Positions 41,138 to 49,513 of a stretch of DNA of 64,000 bases are shown piece by piece. The translations under genes and the position numbers were made by a program. Every line of letters begins with the position of its first letter. The first letter of the stretch is position 1. The notes below the pieces were generated by a model. It ran no database searches. It saw nothing but the letters and a program-made list of their open reading frames with translations, and had not been told where the DNA came from. The stretch is from Hymenobacter duratus (lineage in GTDB: Bacteria > Bacteroidota > Bacteroidia > Cytophagales > Hymenobacteraceae), in contig NZ_JACWZZ010000001.1 of assembly GCF_014698995.1 (NCBI RefSeq), positions 888,501-952,500 on the forward strand, given 5' to 3'.

Positions 41138-41342
41138 AACATTCCCGACAAAACCCGGCTCCGGAGGCCGGGTAGGGGTGGCTCGACCAACGGGGTGATG
41201 GAAGATCAGAGGGGATTCTGGCGCAAGTCGGTCCGTGGTTGACCACCCCGTTTCGGGCGGTATGTTTTGTTTAAACCTAGTCCTGACGAACAGCAGGGGA
41301 GTGTTCCTTGCCAACCGATGGATTTTTCTATTTCCAGAATCT

Positions 41343-42188
41343 ATGCAACTCGGACAACTTACGCTGCGGAACCCGGTGTGTCTGGCTGCCGCCAGCTGGC
41401 AGCTGGAAGGCGCAGGCTACGAGCGGCTGGGAGCCATCTTCACCCGCACCGTCACGATGGAGCCCCAGCCCGGGCTCTACGAGGAAGGCATCTGGCAGGT
41501 TAACGAGCAGACCTTGCTCAACGCCACCCACATGCGCACCGAAAGCGCCGAGATTCTGGTGCAGGAGCACTTGCCCAACCTGCGCCGCTACGGCGTACCG
41601 GTGTTCGTGAGCATCACGGCCCCCGGCATCCCCGGCTTCCGCAAAATTGCCCGCTTCCTAGCCCGCGAAACCGCCGACTTGATTGCCGGCGTAGAAGTGT
41701 ACATCGCCCAGCCCGATGCTGGGAAAGGCGAGGAGCTGACCGCGCAGTTTGTGCGCGACGCCACCCAGGCCGTGCGTAACGAGTTGGGCCCCGCGGCCGC
41801 CGTCATCGTGAAGCTGCCACCGTGGCCCGAGCACATCCGGGGACTGGCGCTGGGAGCCCAGGAAGGCGGGGCAGATGCCTTGGCCGCCACCAACCTGCTC
41901 AAAGCCCTGCACCTGCCCGACGACGCCACGGCCGCGCCGATGGTCGGGGGATTGTCGGGAGAAGCACTGCGGCCGGTGGCGCTGCGCTGTGTGTGGGAAC
42001 TGGCCCACGATGAGCGGATTACGCTGCCCATCTTCGGAACGGGCGGCGTGTTTACGGCCAGCCACGTAACCGATTATTTGCGCTGCGGTGCCTCCGCCGT
42101 GCAGATTGCCAGCGGCGAATGGCTGGAGCCCGGCCTCTCTGCCCGCTTGGCCGCCGAGTGCGGGCACCTGATGCCTGTGAGCCAGTAA
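41343..42188 (+). CDS. Dihydroorotate dehydrogenase class 1B-like protein lacking signature residues
   Basis: A 281-residue FMN-type TIM barrel clearly related to PyrD class 1B: LGAIFTRTVTMEPQPG near 27, GGADALAATNLLKAL near 175, GGLSGEALRPVALR near 202 and PIFGTGGVFTASHVTDYLRCGASAVQIAS near 232-260. The family segment ELNISCPN, which carries the catalytic Cys and orotate-binding Asn residues, is here VEVYIAQPDAGKG, and the LNAIGLQN segment is LLNATHMRT. So the catalytic base and most orotate contacts look lost. FMN-binding parts remain. It may act on another substrate or be regulatory. It lies before pyrF and pyrE on the same strand. The ATG at 41343 fits the domain start. Confidence 0.8.
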   Translation: MQLGQLTLRNPVCLAAASWQLEGAGYERLGAIFTRTVTMEPQPGLYEEGIWQVNEQTLLNATHMRTESAEILVQEHLPNLRRYGVPVFVSITAPGIPGFRKIARFLARETADLIAGVEVYIAQPDAGKGEELTAQFVRDATQAVRNELGPAAAVIVKLPPWPEHIRGLALGAQEGGADALAATNLLKALHLPDDATAAPMVGGLSGEALRPVALRCVWELAHDERITLPIFGTGGVFTASHVTDYLRCGASAVQIASGEWLEPGLSARLAAECGHLMPVSQ

Positions 42189-42189
42189 C

Positions 42190-42292
42190 ATCGTAGCGCG
42201 AGGCCTTGGCCTCGCGTGTAGTTGACCCGTTGTCGGGCGCATCGTTCAGTATCAGCCACCCTCCGCGAAGCAAAGGCTTCGCGCTACAACCC
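42190..42292. repeat. Dispersed palindromic element, family C
   Basis: The left end is GTAG followed by CGCGAGGCC/GGCCTCGCG, a perfect hairpin; the right end, read in reverse, is GTAG followed by CGCGAAGC/GCTTCGCG. The two ends are imperfect inverted copies whose differences keep both hairpins paired. About 45 bases of unrelated sequence lie between. It fills the gap between the DHODH-like gene and pyrF. Confidence 0.85.
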
Positions 42293-42297
42293 ACCTC

Positions 42298-43059
42298 ATG
42301 CAAAAACTTCTCAACCGCGTTCAGGCGGCCAATAGCCTGCTTTGTGTGGGCCTCGACCCGGTAGGCGACGACGCACAGGTAGCGCGCCGGCTGGGCGAAG
42401 TCGTTGATCAGACCAGCGAATATGCCGCTGCTTTCAAGCCTAATCTGGCCTTCTTCCTGAGCCGGGAAAACGGGGTGCAGCTGCTGCGCGAAACCGTGCA
42501 ACGCGTGCCGGAAGGCATTCCGGTGATTCTGGATGGCAAGTTCGGCGACATTGCCAACACCGCCGACCACTACGCCCGCTTTGCTTACGACATCATCGGG
42601 GCCGACGGTGTGACGGTGAACCCCTACATGGGCGACGACGCCATTGTGCCCTTCGCCCGGCCCGGCAAGCTGGTGTTTGCGCTGGCTAAAACCTCGAACA
42701 AGCCTGCCCACTCCTTGCAGGATGTGGCCCTCACTCGCGGCGGCAGCCTGTCGGATTGCGCGGCCACCATTGCCCGCAAGCTCGATGAAGCGCACGGCGG
42801 CATTGGGCTGGTGGTAGGCGCCACCAACGCCGAGGCCGTAGCCCGCATGCGTGCCCTCTGCCCCGAACAGTGGTTTCTGGTGCCTGGTGTAGGCGCCCAG
42901 GGCGGCGACCTTGCCGCCACCCTCCGCGCCGGCCTACGCCCCGATGGTTCTGGCCTGCTCATTAATACCTCCCGCGCGTTGTGGCAAGCCGAAGATGCCG
43001 CTGCCGCCGCCCGGGAACTGGTGGAGCAGATGCATCAGCTGCGGCCGATGGCGGTGTAG
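42298..43059 (+). CDS. pyrF: Orotidine-5'-phosphate decarboxylase
   Basis: A 253-residue enzyme for the last step of UMP synthesis, decarboxylation of OMP. It belongs to the longer type 2 group: CVGLDPVGDD near 16, AAAFKPNLAFF near 42, the catalytic VILDGKFGDIANTADHYA near 77-94 with the Lys and Asp residues of the DxKxxD motif, and FLVPGVGAQGGDL near 195-207. The last codons GCG GTG TAG lie at the edge of a family B palindromic element, which supplies the stop codon. pyrE follows after the element. Confidence 0.95.
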   Translation: MQKLLNRVQAANSLLCVGLDPVGDDAQVARRLGEVVDQTSEYAAAFKPNLAFFLSRENGVQLLRETVQRVPEGIPVILDGKFGDIANTADHYARFAYDIIGADGVTVNPYMGDDAIVPFARPGKLVFALAKTSNKPAHSLQDVALTRGGSLSDCAATIARKLDEAHGGIGLVVGATNAEAVARMRALCPEQWFLVPGVGAQGGDLAATLRAGLRPDGSGLLINTSRALWQAEDAAAAARELVEQMHQLRPMAV

Positions 43060-43203
43060 AGACGCAATATTTTGCGTCTCGTCGTTGCTGATGTTGTTTG
43101 AGCTGTATGATTCCAGTCGGTTAGCAGCTAGACGTACTGATGTTGTTAGAGCCGCACGCTCCCAGTCGTTCAACGCAGAGACGCAAAATATTGCGTCTCT
43201 ACA
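43056..43203. repeat. Dispersed palindromic element, family B, copy 1
   Basis: Each end is GTAG plus a perfect 9-bp hairpin, GAGACGCAA/TTGCGTCTC, in inverted orientation. The interior holds two tandem diverged copies of a core of about 45 bases, each starting CTGATGTTGTT and ending CCAGTCG (about 43089-43125 and 43137-43172). The pyrF stop codon lies in its left end. The second copy of the family is at 53079-53177. Confidence 0.9.
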
Positions 43204-43243
43204 TCGTTCCGACCATCTTCCTTTTCACACCTTACCCTATATA

Positions 43244-43867
43244 GTGCTTCCCTTGACTTCCCCCCAAACCACTTTCACCCCCGAAACCCTGGAGCAGCAG
43301 TTGTTGCAGGAAGATGCGCTGCTGCGCGGGCACTTCCGGCTGTCGTCGGGCCTGCATTCCGATACCTACGTGCAGTGCGCCCGGTTTCTGCGCCGCCCCG
43401 ATTTGGCCGCGCCGGCCGCGGCTGAGCTGGCCCGCCGGATTCGGGAAGCCGGCTTGCAGCCCGATGTGGTGGTGGGACCGGCCATGGGCGGCGTGGTGAT
43501 TGGCTACGAGCTGGCCCGGCAGCTGGGCGTGCCCGGCATTTTCACGGAGCGCGACGACGCGGGCCAAATGACGCTGCGGCGCGGCTTTACCATCGAGTCT
43601 GGCCAGAAAATTATCATTGCCGAGGACGTGGTGACTACCGGCAAGAGCACCAACGAGGTAGCGCGGGTACTGACGAGCCTGGGCGCAAAAGTTTTGGCCG
43701 TGGCCAGTTTAATTGACCGCACCAGTGGGAAAGCTGACCTTTCTTTTCCGAACTTTGCCCTGCTGCCGGTAACGGCGGCTACCTACGCACCCGATGAGTG
43801 CCCGCTGTGCCGGGCAAACATTCCGGTGGTGAAACCGGGCAGTCGGCCCGATAAAGCGTTTTCTTAA
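43244..43867 (+). CDS. pyrE: Orotate phosphoribosyltransferase
   Basis: A 207-residue transferase that joins orotate to PRPP to give OMP. Key parts are FRLSSGLHSDTYVQCARFL near 34-52, VVVGPAMGGVVIGYELA near 77-93 and the PRPP motif KIIIAEDVVTTGKST near 122-136. There is no ATG near the domain start; GTG at 43244 and TTG at 43253 are both in frame, and I use the GTG. The C terminus has a CxxC pair (DECPLCRAN) seen in many Bacteroidota members, possibly a metal site. The frame is open upstream through the palindromic repeat, but that part is not coding. Confidence 0.92.
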   Translation: MLPLTSPQTTFTPETLEQQLLQEDALLRGHFRLSSGLHSDTYVQCARFLRRPDLAAPAAAELARRIREAGLQPDVVVGPAMGGVVIGYELARQLGVPGIFTERDDAGQMTLRRGFTIESGQKIIIAEDVVTTGKSTNEVARVLTSLGAKVLAVASLIDRTSGKADLSFPNFALLPVTAATYAPDECPLCRANIPVVKPGSRPDKAFS

Positions 43868-43993
43868 ACCTACCGACGGCGGCAACCGGCCCCGCGGCAA
43901 GGCATTTTCGGCGTACCCCGGGCGGGTATGCTTCCTCACGATGGCAATTTCGCCAGGCGTGGGAAACCCGAAAAATAGACAAACCTCCCTCTT

Positions 43994-46900
43994 TTGGAAT
44001 CTCCCCAAAGAACCATACAGCTGCTGCTTAAGCCCGGCCAACACGACGGCGAGGGCCAGCGCGTAGCCGAAGCGGCCCACCGCCACCTCGGCCTGCACAC
44101 CGGCCGCGTGCAAAGCACCGCCCTCTACACGGTGCGCTACCCCCTCACCGACCAGCAGCTGCGCGACTTCGCCACCCACTGCCTCCAGGACCCAGTACTG
44201 CACGAGGTAGCCCTCGACGAGTTCCGCCACGGCGCCCCCTACCAGAGCTACATCCTCGTTGCCAAGCTGCCTGGCGTCACCGACGACGAAGGTATTTCGG
44301 CCCAGAACGCCCTCGGCGACTTCCTCAACGAGCCGCTCGACACCCATACCCAGCACATCTTCTCGAAACGGCTTTACTTCTTGGAAGAAGCCCTGCCCGA
44401 AAGTAGTCTGCGCCAGCTTGCGCAGGAGCTGCTGGGCAACAAGCTCATCAACCGCTTCGAAGTCGGCCCCATTGCCCAGATCCGCGACTACACGCCGCGG
44501 CCGGGCGGTGGGGCCGAATCTGTTACGGAGACGGTGGGGCTGGTGGGCCTCTCGGATGAGGCGCTGCTGAAGCTGTCGAAAGACAACCTTTACGCCCTGA
44601 ACCTGGAGGAAATGCGCGCCGTGCGTGACCATTACACCAGCATCCGGGAAGAGCGCCAGGCCGCCGGCCTGCCCCAGGACCCGACGGATTGCGAGCTGGA
44701 AATCATTGCCCAGACGTGGTCGGAGCACTGCAAGCACAAGGAGTTTTCGGCCCTGATCAAGTATAAGGATGCCGACACAGGCGAGGAGTTCGAAGTAGAT
44801 TCCCTGTTCAAAACCTATATCAAAGACGCCACCGCCGAGGTGGACCGCCAGCTGCGCGCCAACGGCAACGACTGGCTGATTAAAGTATTCTCCGACAACG
44901 CCGGGGCCGTGCGCATTAACCCCGAGTCGTTGTTTGTGTGGAAGGTGGAGACCCACAACTCGCCCTCGGCCATCGACCCTTACGGCGGGGCCATTACCGG
45001 CATTCTGGGCAACAACCGCGACCCGCTGGCCACCGGCATCGGGGGCGCGCGGCTCTTGTTCAACACCAACGTGCTGTGCTTCGGTAACCCCGAGTTCAAC
45101 GGCACGCTGCTGAGCAACCAGTTGCACCCGCGCCGCATTTTTGAGGGCGTACGCAAGGGCATCGAGGACGGCGGCAACAAGTCGGGCGTGCCCACCGTGA
45201 ACGGCAGCATCGTGTTTGATGACCGGTACGCCGGCAAGCCGCTGGTGTACTGCGGCACCGGGGCCGTGATGCCCATGCAGCTGGCCGGGCTGGACTCGTG
45301 GGAGAAGAACATCGACCCGCAGGACCGCATCATCATGGCCGGCGGCCGGGTAGGCAAGGACGGCATCCACGGCGCGACGTTTTCTTCTATCGAATTAGAC
45401 GAAACCTCGCCCGCCACGGCTGTGCAGATTGGCTCGCCCATCACGCAGAAGCTGGCCATGGACTTCCTGATCCTGGCCACGCGACGCGGCCTCATCAAGT
45501 GCAGCACCGACAACGGCGCGGGCGGCTTGTCGTCGAGTATCGGCGAGCTGGCTACCATCAGCTGCGGGGCCGTGGTGGAGCTGGAAAAGGTGCCGCTGAA
45601 GTACCCCGGCCTGCGACCCTGGGAAATCTTCGTGTCGGAGTCGCAGGAGCGGTTTTCGCTGGCCGTGGAGCCCGCCAAGCTGGACGAGCTGCTGGCCTTG
45701 GGCCGGGAAATGGAAGTGGAGTTGACCGACATCGGCTACTTCACCTCCGACGGCTACCTCGACGTGCGCTTCGCCGGTGAGCCGGTGGCCCACCTGGACA
45801 TGCACTTCCTGCACGACGGCGTGCCGCGCAAAGTGCTGGAAGCCGAGTGGAGCAAGCCCACGGCGCAAGAACCCGCGCTGGCCGCTGCCACCGACTACAC
45901 CGACGCCCTTACCCGCCTGCTGGGCAGCCTCAACATCTGCTCCCGCGAGTCGGTGATTCGGCAGTATGACCACGAGGTGAAGGGCCGCACCATCATCAAG
46001 CCCCTGATGGGCGCTACCGGCCAGGCCCCACAGGATGCGGCCGTGGTGCGCTTCAACTTTGAGAGCTGGGAAGGCGTGGCCGTGAGCAACGGCATTCTGC
46101 CCCGCTTCGGTGATTTGGACGCCTACCATATGTCGGCCGGCGCGTTCGATGAGGCCGTGCGCCAGATTGTGGCCGTGGGCGGCAAGCTGCCCAACCTCAC
46201 GTACGGCGACGGCAATTTCTGGTCAGTCAACGACAACTTCTGTGTGCCCGACTCGGTGTACGACCCCGTGGGCAACCCCGATGGCAAGCAGAAGCTGGCC
46301 AAGCTGGTGCGCATGTGCCAGGCCCTGCGCGACGCCACGGCGGCCTACTGCATCCCGCTCACCTCGGGCAAGGACTCGATGAAGAACGACTTCAAGGCCG
46401 ACGGCGTGAAGATTTCGGTGCCGCCCACGGTGCTATACTCCATGACGGCAAAAGTCGAGGACGTGCGCCGCACCATCACCTCCGACTTCAAGCAGGCCGA
46501 CGACGTGGTGTACCTGCTGGGCGAAACCTACGATGAGCTGGGCGGCTCGGAGTTCTACCAGCTCTTTGGGGAGTTGGGCGCGAATGTGCCTCAGGTGCGC
46601 TTCGAGCAGGCCAAAGCCCTGTACCAGCTGGTAGGGGAGGCCAACGACCAGAACCTGATTCAGAGCTGCCACGACCTGTCGGATGGCGGGCTGGCGGTGG
46701 CGCTGGCGGAGGCCACGTTCGGCTACGGCTTTGGGGCTGAGGTGGAGCTGCCGGAAGGCCTTCCGGTGCACGTGCAGCTGTTTTCGGAGTCGCACTCCCG
46801 GTTTGTGGCCACGGTGGCCCCCGAGGACGTGGTGGCCTTCGAGCAGCACTTCGGCGGGCGCGCCACACTCCTGGGCCGGGTAACCCAAGACGGGCAGTTG

Positions 46901-47020
46901 ACCGTGCGCTACGGCGGCCAGCCGGTTATTTCGGCCAGTACGGCAGCCCTGCGCCACGAGTGGACCAACGGTCCCGTAAACCGCATTATCGGCTTCGGCC
47001 ACCACGAAGCCGCGCATTAA
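43994..47020 (+). CDS. purL: Phosphoribosylformylglycinamidine synthase, fused PurS-like and PurL parts
   Basis: A 1008-residue enzyme for step 4 of purine synthesis (FGAR plus ammonia and ATP to FGAM). Residues 1-170 form a PurS-like region (IQLLLKPGQHDGEGQRVAEA), followed by the linker and the PurL synthase core: TWSEHCKHKEFSALI near 238, KVETHNSPSAIDPYGGA near 315, GNKSGVPTVNG near 393, and a second half from about 620 with LSDGGLAVALAEATFG near 895. The glutaminase part is a separate gene, purQ, 2 bases downstream. Start: an in-frame TAG at 43976 leaves the TTG at 43994 as the only sensible start codon. Confidence 0.93.
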   Translation: MESPQRTIQLLLKPGQHDGEGQRVAEAAHRHLGLHTGRVQSTALYTVRYPLTDQQLRDFATHCLQDPVLHEVALDEFRHGAPYQSYILVAKLPGVTDDEGISAQNALGDFLNEPLDTHTQHIFSKRLYFLEEALPESSLRQLAQELLGNKLINRFEVGPIAQIRDYTPRPGGGAESVTETVGLVGLSDEALLKLSKDNLYALNLEEMRAVRDHYTSIREERQAAGLPQDPTDCELEIIAQTWSEHCKHKEFSALIKYKDADTGEEFEVDSLFKTYIKDATAEVDRQLRANGNDWLIKVFSDNAGAVRINPESLFVWKVETHNSPSAIDPYGGAITGILGNNRDPLATGIGGARLLFNTNVLCFGNPEFNGTLLSNQLHPRRIFEGVRKGIEDGGNKSGVPTVNGSIVFDDRYAGKPLVYCGTGAVMPMQLAGLDSWEKNIDPQDRIIMAGGRVGKDGIHGATFSSIELDETSPATAVQIGSPITQKLAMDFLILATRRGLIKCSTDNGAGGLSSSIGELATISCGAVVELEKVPLKYPGLRPWEIFVSESQERFSLAVEPAKLDELLALGREMEVELTDIGYFTSDGYLDVRFAGEPVAHLDMHFLHDGVPRKVLEAEWSKPTAQEPALAAATDYTDALTRLLGSLNICSRESVIRQYDHEVKGRTIIKPLMGATGQAPQDAAVVRFNFESWEGVAVSNGILPRFGDLDAYHMSAGAFDEAVRQIVAVGGKLPNLTYGDGNFWSVNDNFCVPDSVYDPVGNPDGKQKLAKLVRMCQALRDATAAYCIPLTSGKDSMKNDFKADGVKISVPPTVLYSMTAKVEDVRRTITSDFKQADDVVYLLGETYDELGGSEFYQLFGELGANVPQVRFEQAKALYQLVGEANDQNLIQSCHDLSDGGLAVALAEATFGYGFGAEVELPEGLPVHVQLFSESHSRFVATVAPEDVVAFEQHFGGRATLLGRVTQDGQLTVRYGGQPVISASTAALRHEWTNGPVNRIIGFGHHEAAH

Positions 47021-47022
47021 TC

Positions 47023-48081
47023 ATGGAACAGACTCCCCAACTGCCGGACCAGCACACGCCCCCGCGCCCCCAGCACGACGACCCCGGCCACGAAATCGTG
47101 AACCGTGAAGGCCAGATTGTGCTGCCCGGCTTCAAGAGCGTAGACCCCGGCCACGAATCCACCGAGCCCCTGAAAAGCAAAACCGAACAGTCCGAAAAAC
47201 AAGCAACGAACAACGAAAAACGAGTTCGGGCGCTCATTCTGACAGGTTTTGGCATTAACTGCGAGGAGGAGTTTGCCGCCGCCTACCGGCTGGTAGGGGC
47301 AGAGGCCACCATCGTGCACCTCAACCAGGTGTTGCACGGCCACGTGAGCATCCATGACTACGACATCCTGAATTTCCCCGGCGGTTTCAGCTTCGGCGAT
47401 GACCTGGGCTCGGGCGTGGTGCTGGCCAACAAGCTGCGCTATCGCCGCAACGCCGAGGGCCGCACGCTGCTCGACGACATCCGGGAGTTTGTGGCGCGTG
47501 GCAAGTTCGTGCTGGGTATATGCAACGGCTTTCAGGTGCTGGTGAAGCTGGGTTTGCTGCCCGACCTGAGCGGCACCGTCACGCCCGAAGTAACGCTCAC
47601 GCACAATGCTTCGGGCCGCTACGAGGACCGCTGGGTGAAGCTCACCGTTAACCCCCGCGCCACCACGCCCTTCCTGAAGGGCCTGACGACGCTGGAAGTG
47701 CCCGTGCGCCACGGCGAAGGCCGCCTCATCATCCAGGACGAGGCCACCCGCGCCGCCATTGAGGCCCGCGGCCTGAACTGCCTCACCTACGCCGACTTCG
47801 ACGGGGCCCCCACCGACGTGTACCCCTTCAACCCCAACGGTGCCGACCTCAACTGTGCCGGCCTGACCGATACCACCGGCCGCGTGTTCGGCCTGATGCC
47901 CCACCCCGAGGCTTTCCTCTCGCTCTATAACCACCCCGACTGGGCCCGGCGCAAGCGTGCTACCCCAGGCCTGAGTGAGGAGGGCGACGGGGTGTGGCTG
48001 TTCCGCAACATTGTGGAGCACGTGCAGGCCCAGGCCACTGCCGCCGCGGCCCCGTCGGTGTCGCACGAGTTTTCATCCTAA
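47023..48081 (+). CDS. purQ: FGAM synthase glutaminase subunit with N-terminal extension
   Basis: A 352-residue class I glutamine amidotransferase that supplies ammonia to PurL. The core starts near residue 66 (RVRALILTGFGINCEEEF). The nucleophile is in VLGICNGFQVLVKLG near 164 and the His-Glu pair in GLMPHPEAF near 290. The first 65 residues are a polar linker (EQTPQLPDQHTPPRPQHDDP, then KSKTEQSEKQATNNEK) not found in short PurQ proteins; its end is encoded by an A- and C-rich sequence like the simple repeats upstream of purF and inside purM. The ATG follows the purL stop by 2 bases, so the two are translationally coupled. Confidence 0.93.
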   Translation: MEQTPQLPDQHTPPRPQHDDPGHEIVNREGQIVLPGFKSVDPGHESTEPLKSKTEQSEKQATNNEKRVRALILTGFGINCEEEFAAAYRLVGAEATIVHLNQVLHGHVSIHDYDILNFPGGFSFGDDLGSGVVLANKLRYRRNAEGRTLLDDIREFVARGKFVLGICNGFQVLVKLGLLPDLSGTVTPEVTLTHNASGRYEDRWVKLTVNPRATTPFLKGLTTLEVPVRHGEGRLIIQDEATRAAIEARGLNCLTYADFDGAPTDVYPFNPNGADLNCAGLTDTTGRVFGLMPHPEAFLSLYNHPDWARRKRATPGLSEEGDGVWLFRNIVEHVQAQATAAAAPSVSHEFSS

Positions 48082-48126
48082 CGCAACCATCAGCTGCCGG
48101 CCTGGCCGGTGGATATTGATTTCAGA

Positions 48127-49062
48127 ATGAATACGCTCAACCATTTCGACACGCCTCAGCTCGAACTCCTGCACCGGGGGAAAGTCCGCGACTCGTTCCG
48201 TGCCCCGTCGGGTGAGCGGCTGATTGTGGTTACCGACCGCCTGTCGGCCTTCGACTCGGTGCTGGAAACACCTGTGGCCCACAAAGGCGCGGTGCTGAAC
48301 GGGCTGGCGGCCTTCTGGTTCGACAAAACCCGGCACATCATCCCGAACCACGTGATTTCGCTGCCCGACCCGAACGTGACGCTAGCTAAAGAGGCTGAGC
48401 CGATTCGGGTGGAGATGGTGGTGCGCCACTACCTCACGGGCTCCATGTGGCGCGGCTACCAGCAGGGCCAGCGCACGTTCTCGGGCGTGATGGTGCCCGA
48501 CGGCCTGACCAAACACCAGCAGTTCCCCGCGCCCATAGTGACGCCGACCACCAAGGAGGAATCGGACCGCGAGATTACGCCGGAAAACCTTGTGTCGGAA
48601 GGCTGGGTGTCGCAGGAGCTGTACGCGCAGATGCGGGTGAAGTCTTTGGAGCTGTTCAACTTCGCTTCGGCGTGGATGGCCGAGCGCGGCATCATCCTGG
48701 TGGACACCAAGTATGAGTTTGGCTTGCTGAACGGGGAGCTGATGCTGATTGACGAAATCCACACGCCCGACTCCTCGCGGTTCTGGAGCGCCGACGACTA
48801 CGCCCGCAACCCAGAAACGGCCGAGCAGATGGACAAGGAGTACGTGCGCCAGTGGCTGATTGCCCACAAGCAGGACGGCCAATACCCCCGCGCCCTCACG
48901 CCCGAAGTGTCTGCCGAAGCCACCCGCCGCTACCTCGATATCTACGAGCGTATCACGGGTGCCCCGCTGCCCACCAGCAACGAAACCACTCCTAGTGGCG
49001 ACGTACAAGCCCGCCTCGTGAGCAACTTAGTGCGTGCTGGTATCATGAAAGAAACCATCTGA
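48127..49062 (+). CDS. purC: SAICAR synthase
   Basis: A 311-residue ligase that joins CAIR and aspartate with ATP in purine synthesis. Motifs: HRGKVRDSF near 16-24 (ATP grip), VVTDRLSAFDSVL near 33-45, VVRHYLTGSMWRGY near 98-111, ILVDTKYEFGL near 195-205 and LIDEIHTPDSSRFW near 212-225. It is of the longer form seen in yeast and many Bacteroidota rather than the 237-residue E. coli type. The ATG at 48127 is chosen; a GTG 18 bases upstream is possible. Confidence 0.95.
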   Translation: MNTLNHFDTPQLELLHRGKVRDSFRAPSGERLIVVTDRLSAFDSVLETPVAHKGAVLNGLAAFWFDKTRHIIPNHVISLPDPNVTLAKEAEPIRVEMVVRHYLTGSMWRGYQQGQRTFSGVMVPDGLTKHQQFPAPIVTPTTKEESDREITPENLVSEGWVSQELYAQMRVKSLELFNFASAWMAERGIILVDTKYEFGLLNGELMLIDEIHTPDSSRFWSADDYARNPETAEQMDKEYVRQWLIAHKQDGQYPRALTPEVSAEATRRYLDIYERITGAPLPTSNETTPSGDVQARLVSNLVRAGIMKETI

Positions 49063-49063
49063 A

Positions 49064-49447
49064 ATGGAATCCTCGCAGGCGAAAAAGCTGGTAGTCGATT
49101 ACATCGAAGCGTATAACCGCTTCGATGTGGCCGGTATGCTGGCGCCGTTGCACGACGAGGTAATATTTCGGAACGTAACCGGCGGCGAAGTCAGCCTGAC
49201 CATCCACGGTAAGGCAGCGTTCCAGGCGCAGGCCGAGCAAGCCAGGCAGTATTTCTCTCAACGAGAGCAGCAGGTCACCGATTGGCAGATAACCGATAAC
49301 TACGTGGAAATGCTCATTGACTACTCAGCCGTGGCGGCTATAGATTTGCCTAACGGCCTGAAAGCGGGCGACACGCTGCAACTGCAGGGTAAGTCGGTGT
49401 TCCTGTTTTCCGACGGGAAAATTAGTGCCATTGACGATATTAGTTAG
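49064..49447 (+). CDS. SnoaL/NTF2-like small protein
   Basis: A 127-residue protein with the cone-shaped NTF2-like fold: the N-terminal helix KKLVVDYIEAYNRFDVAGML, then DEVIFRNVTGGEVSLTIHGK, and sheet strands ending KSVFLFSDGKISAIDDIS. Such proteins are isomerases, cyclases or binding proteins; no catalytic pair can be assigned. It starts 1 base after the purC stop, so it is translated from the purine transcript, but nothing ties it to purine synthesis. Confidence 0.8.
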   Translation: MESSQAKKLVVDYIEAYNRFDVAGMLAPLHDEVIFRNVTGGEVSLTIHGKAAFQAQAEQARQYFSQREQQVTDWQITDNYVEMLIDYSAVAAIDLPNGLKAGDTLQLQGKSVFLFSDGKISAIDDIS

Positions 49448-49452
49448 AACGA

Positions 49453-49491
49453 CTCTGCGCACCTCTGCGAAACCTTCTGCGCCCTCTGCGG
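49453..49491. repeat. Short CTCTGCG-type tandem repeat
   Basis: CTCTGCG recurs four times in 39 bases (CTCTGCG, CTCTGCG, TTCTGCG, CTCTGCG) separated by 4-5 bases. It fills most of the 66-base gap between the SnoaL-like gene and purD and looks like another dispersed intergenic family. Confidence 0.6.
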
Positions 49492-49513
49492 GAACCAACA
49501 CTAGAACGACATC

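Noticed and set aside
42911..43243. Upstream extension of the pyrE frame to 42911
   Set aside because: It overlaps pyrF in another frame and the palindromic repeat. Conserved PyrE sequence begins after 43250.
43709..45370. 553-codon open frame on the minus strand opposite purL
   Set aside because: It mirrors the codon structure of purL on the other strand, has no recognisable motif and crosses the pyrE end. Long antisense frames are expected at this GC content.
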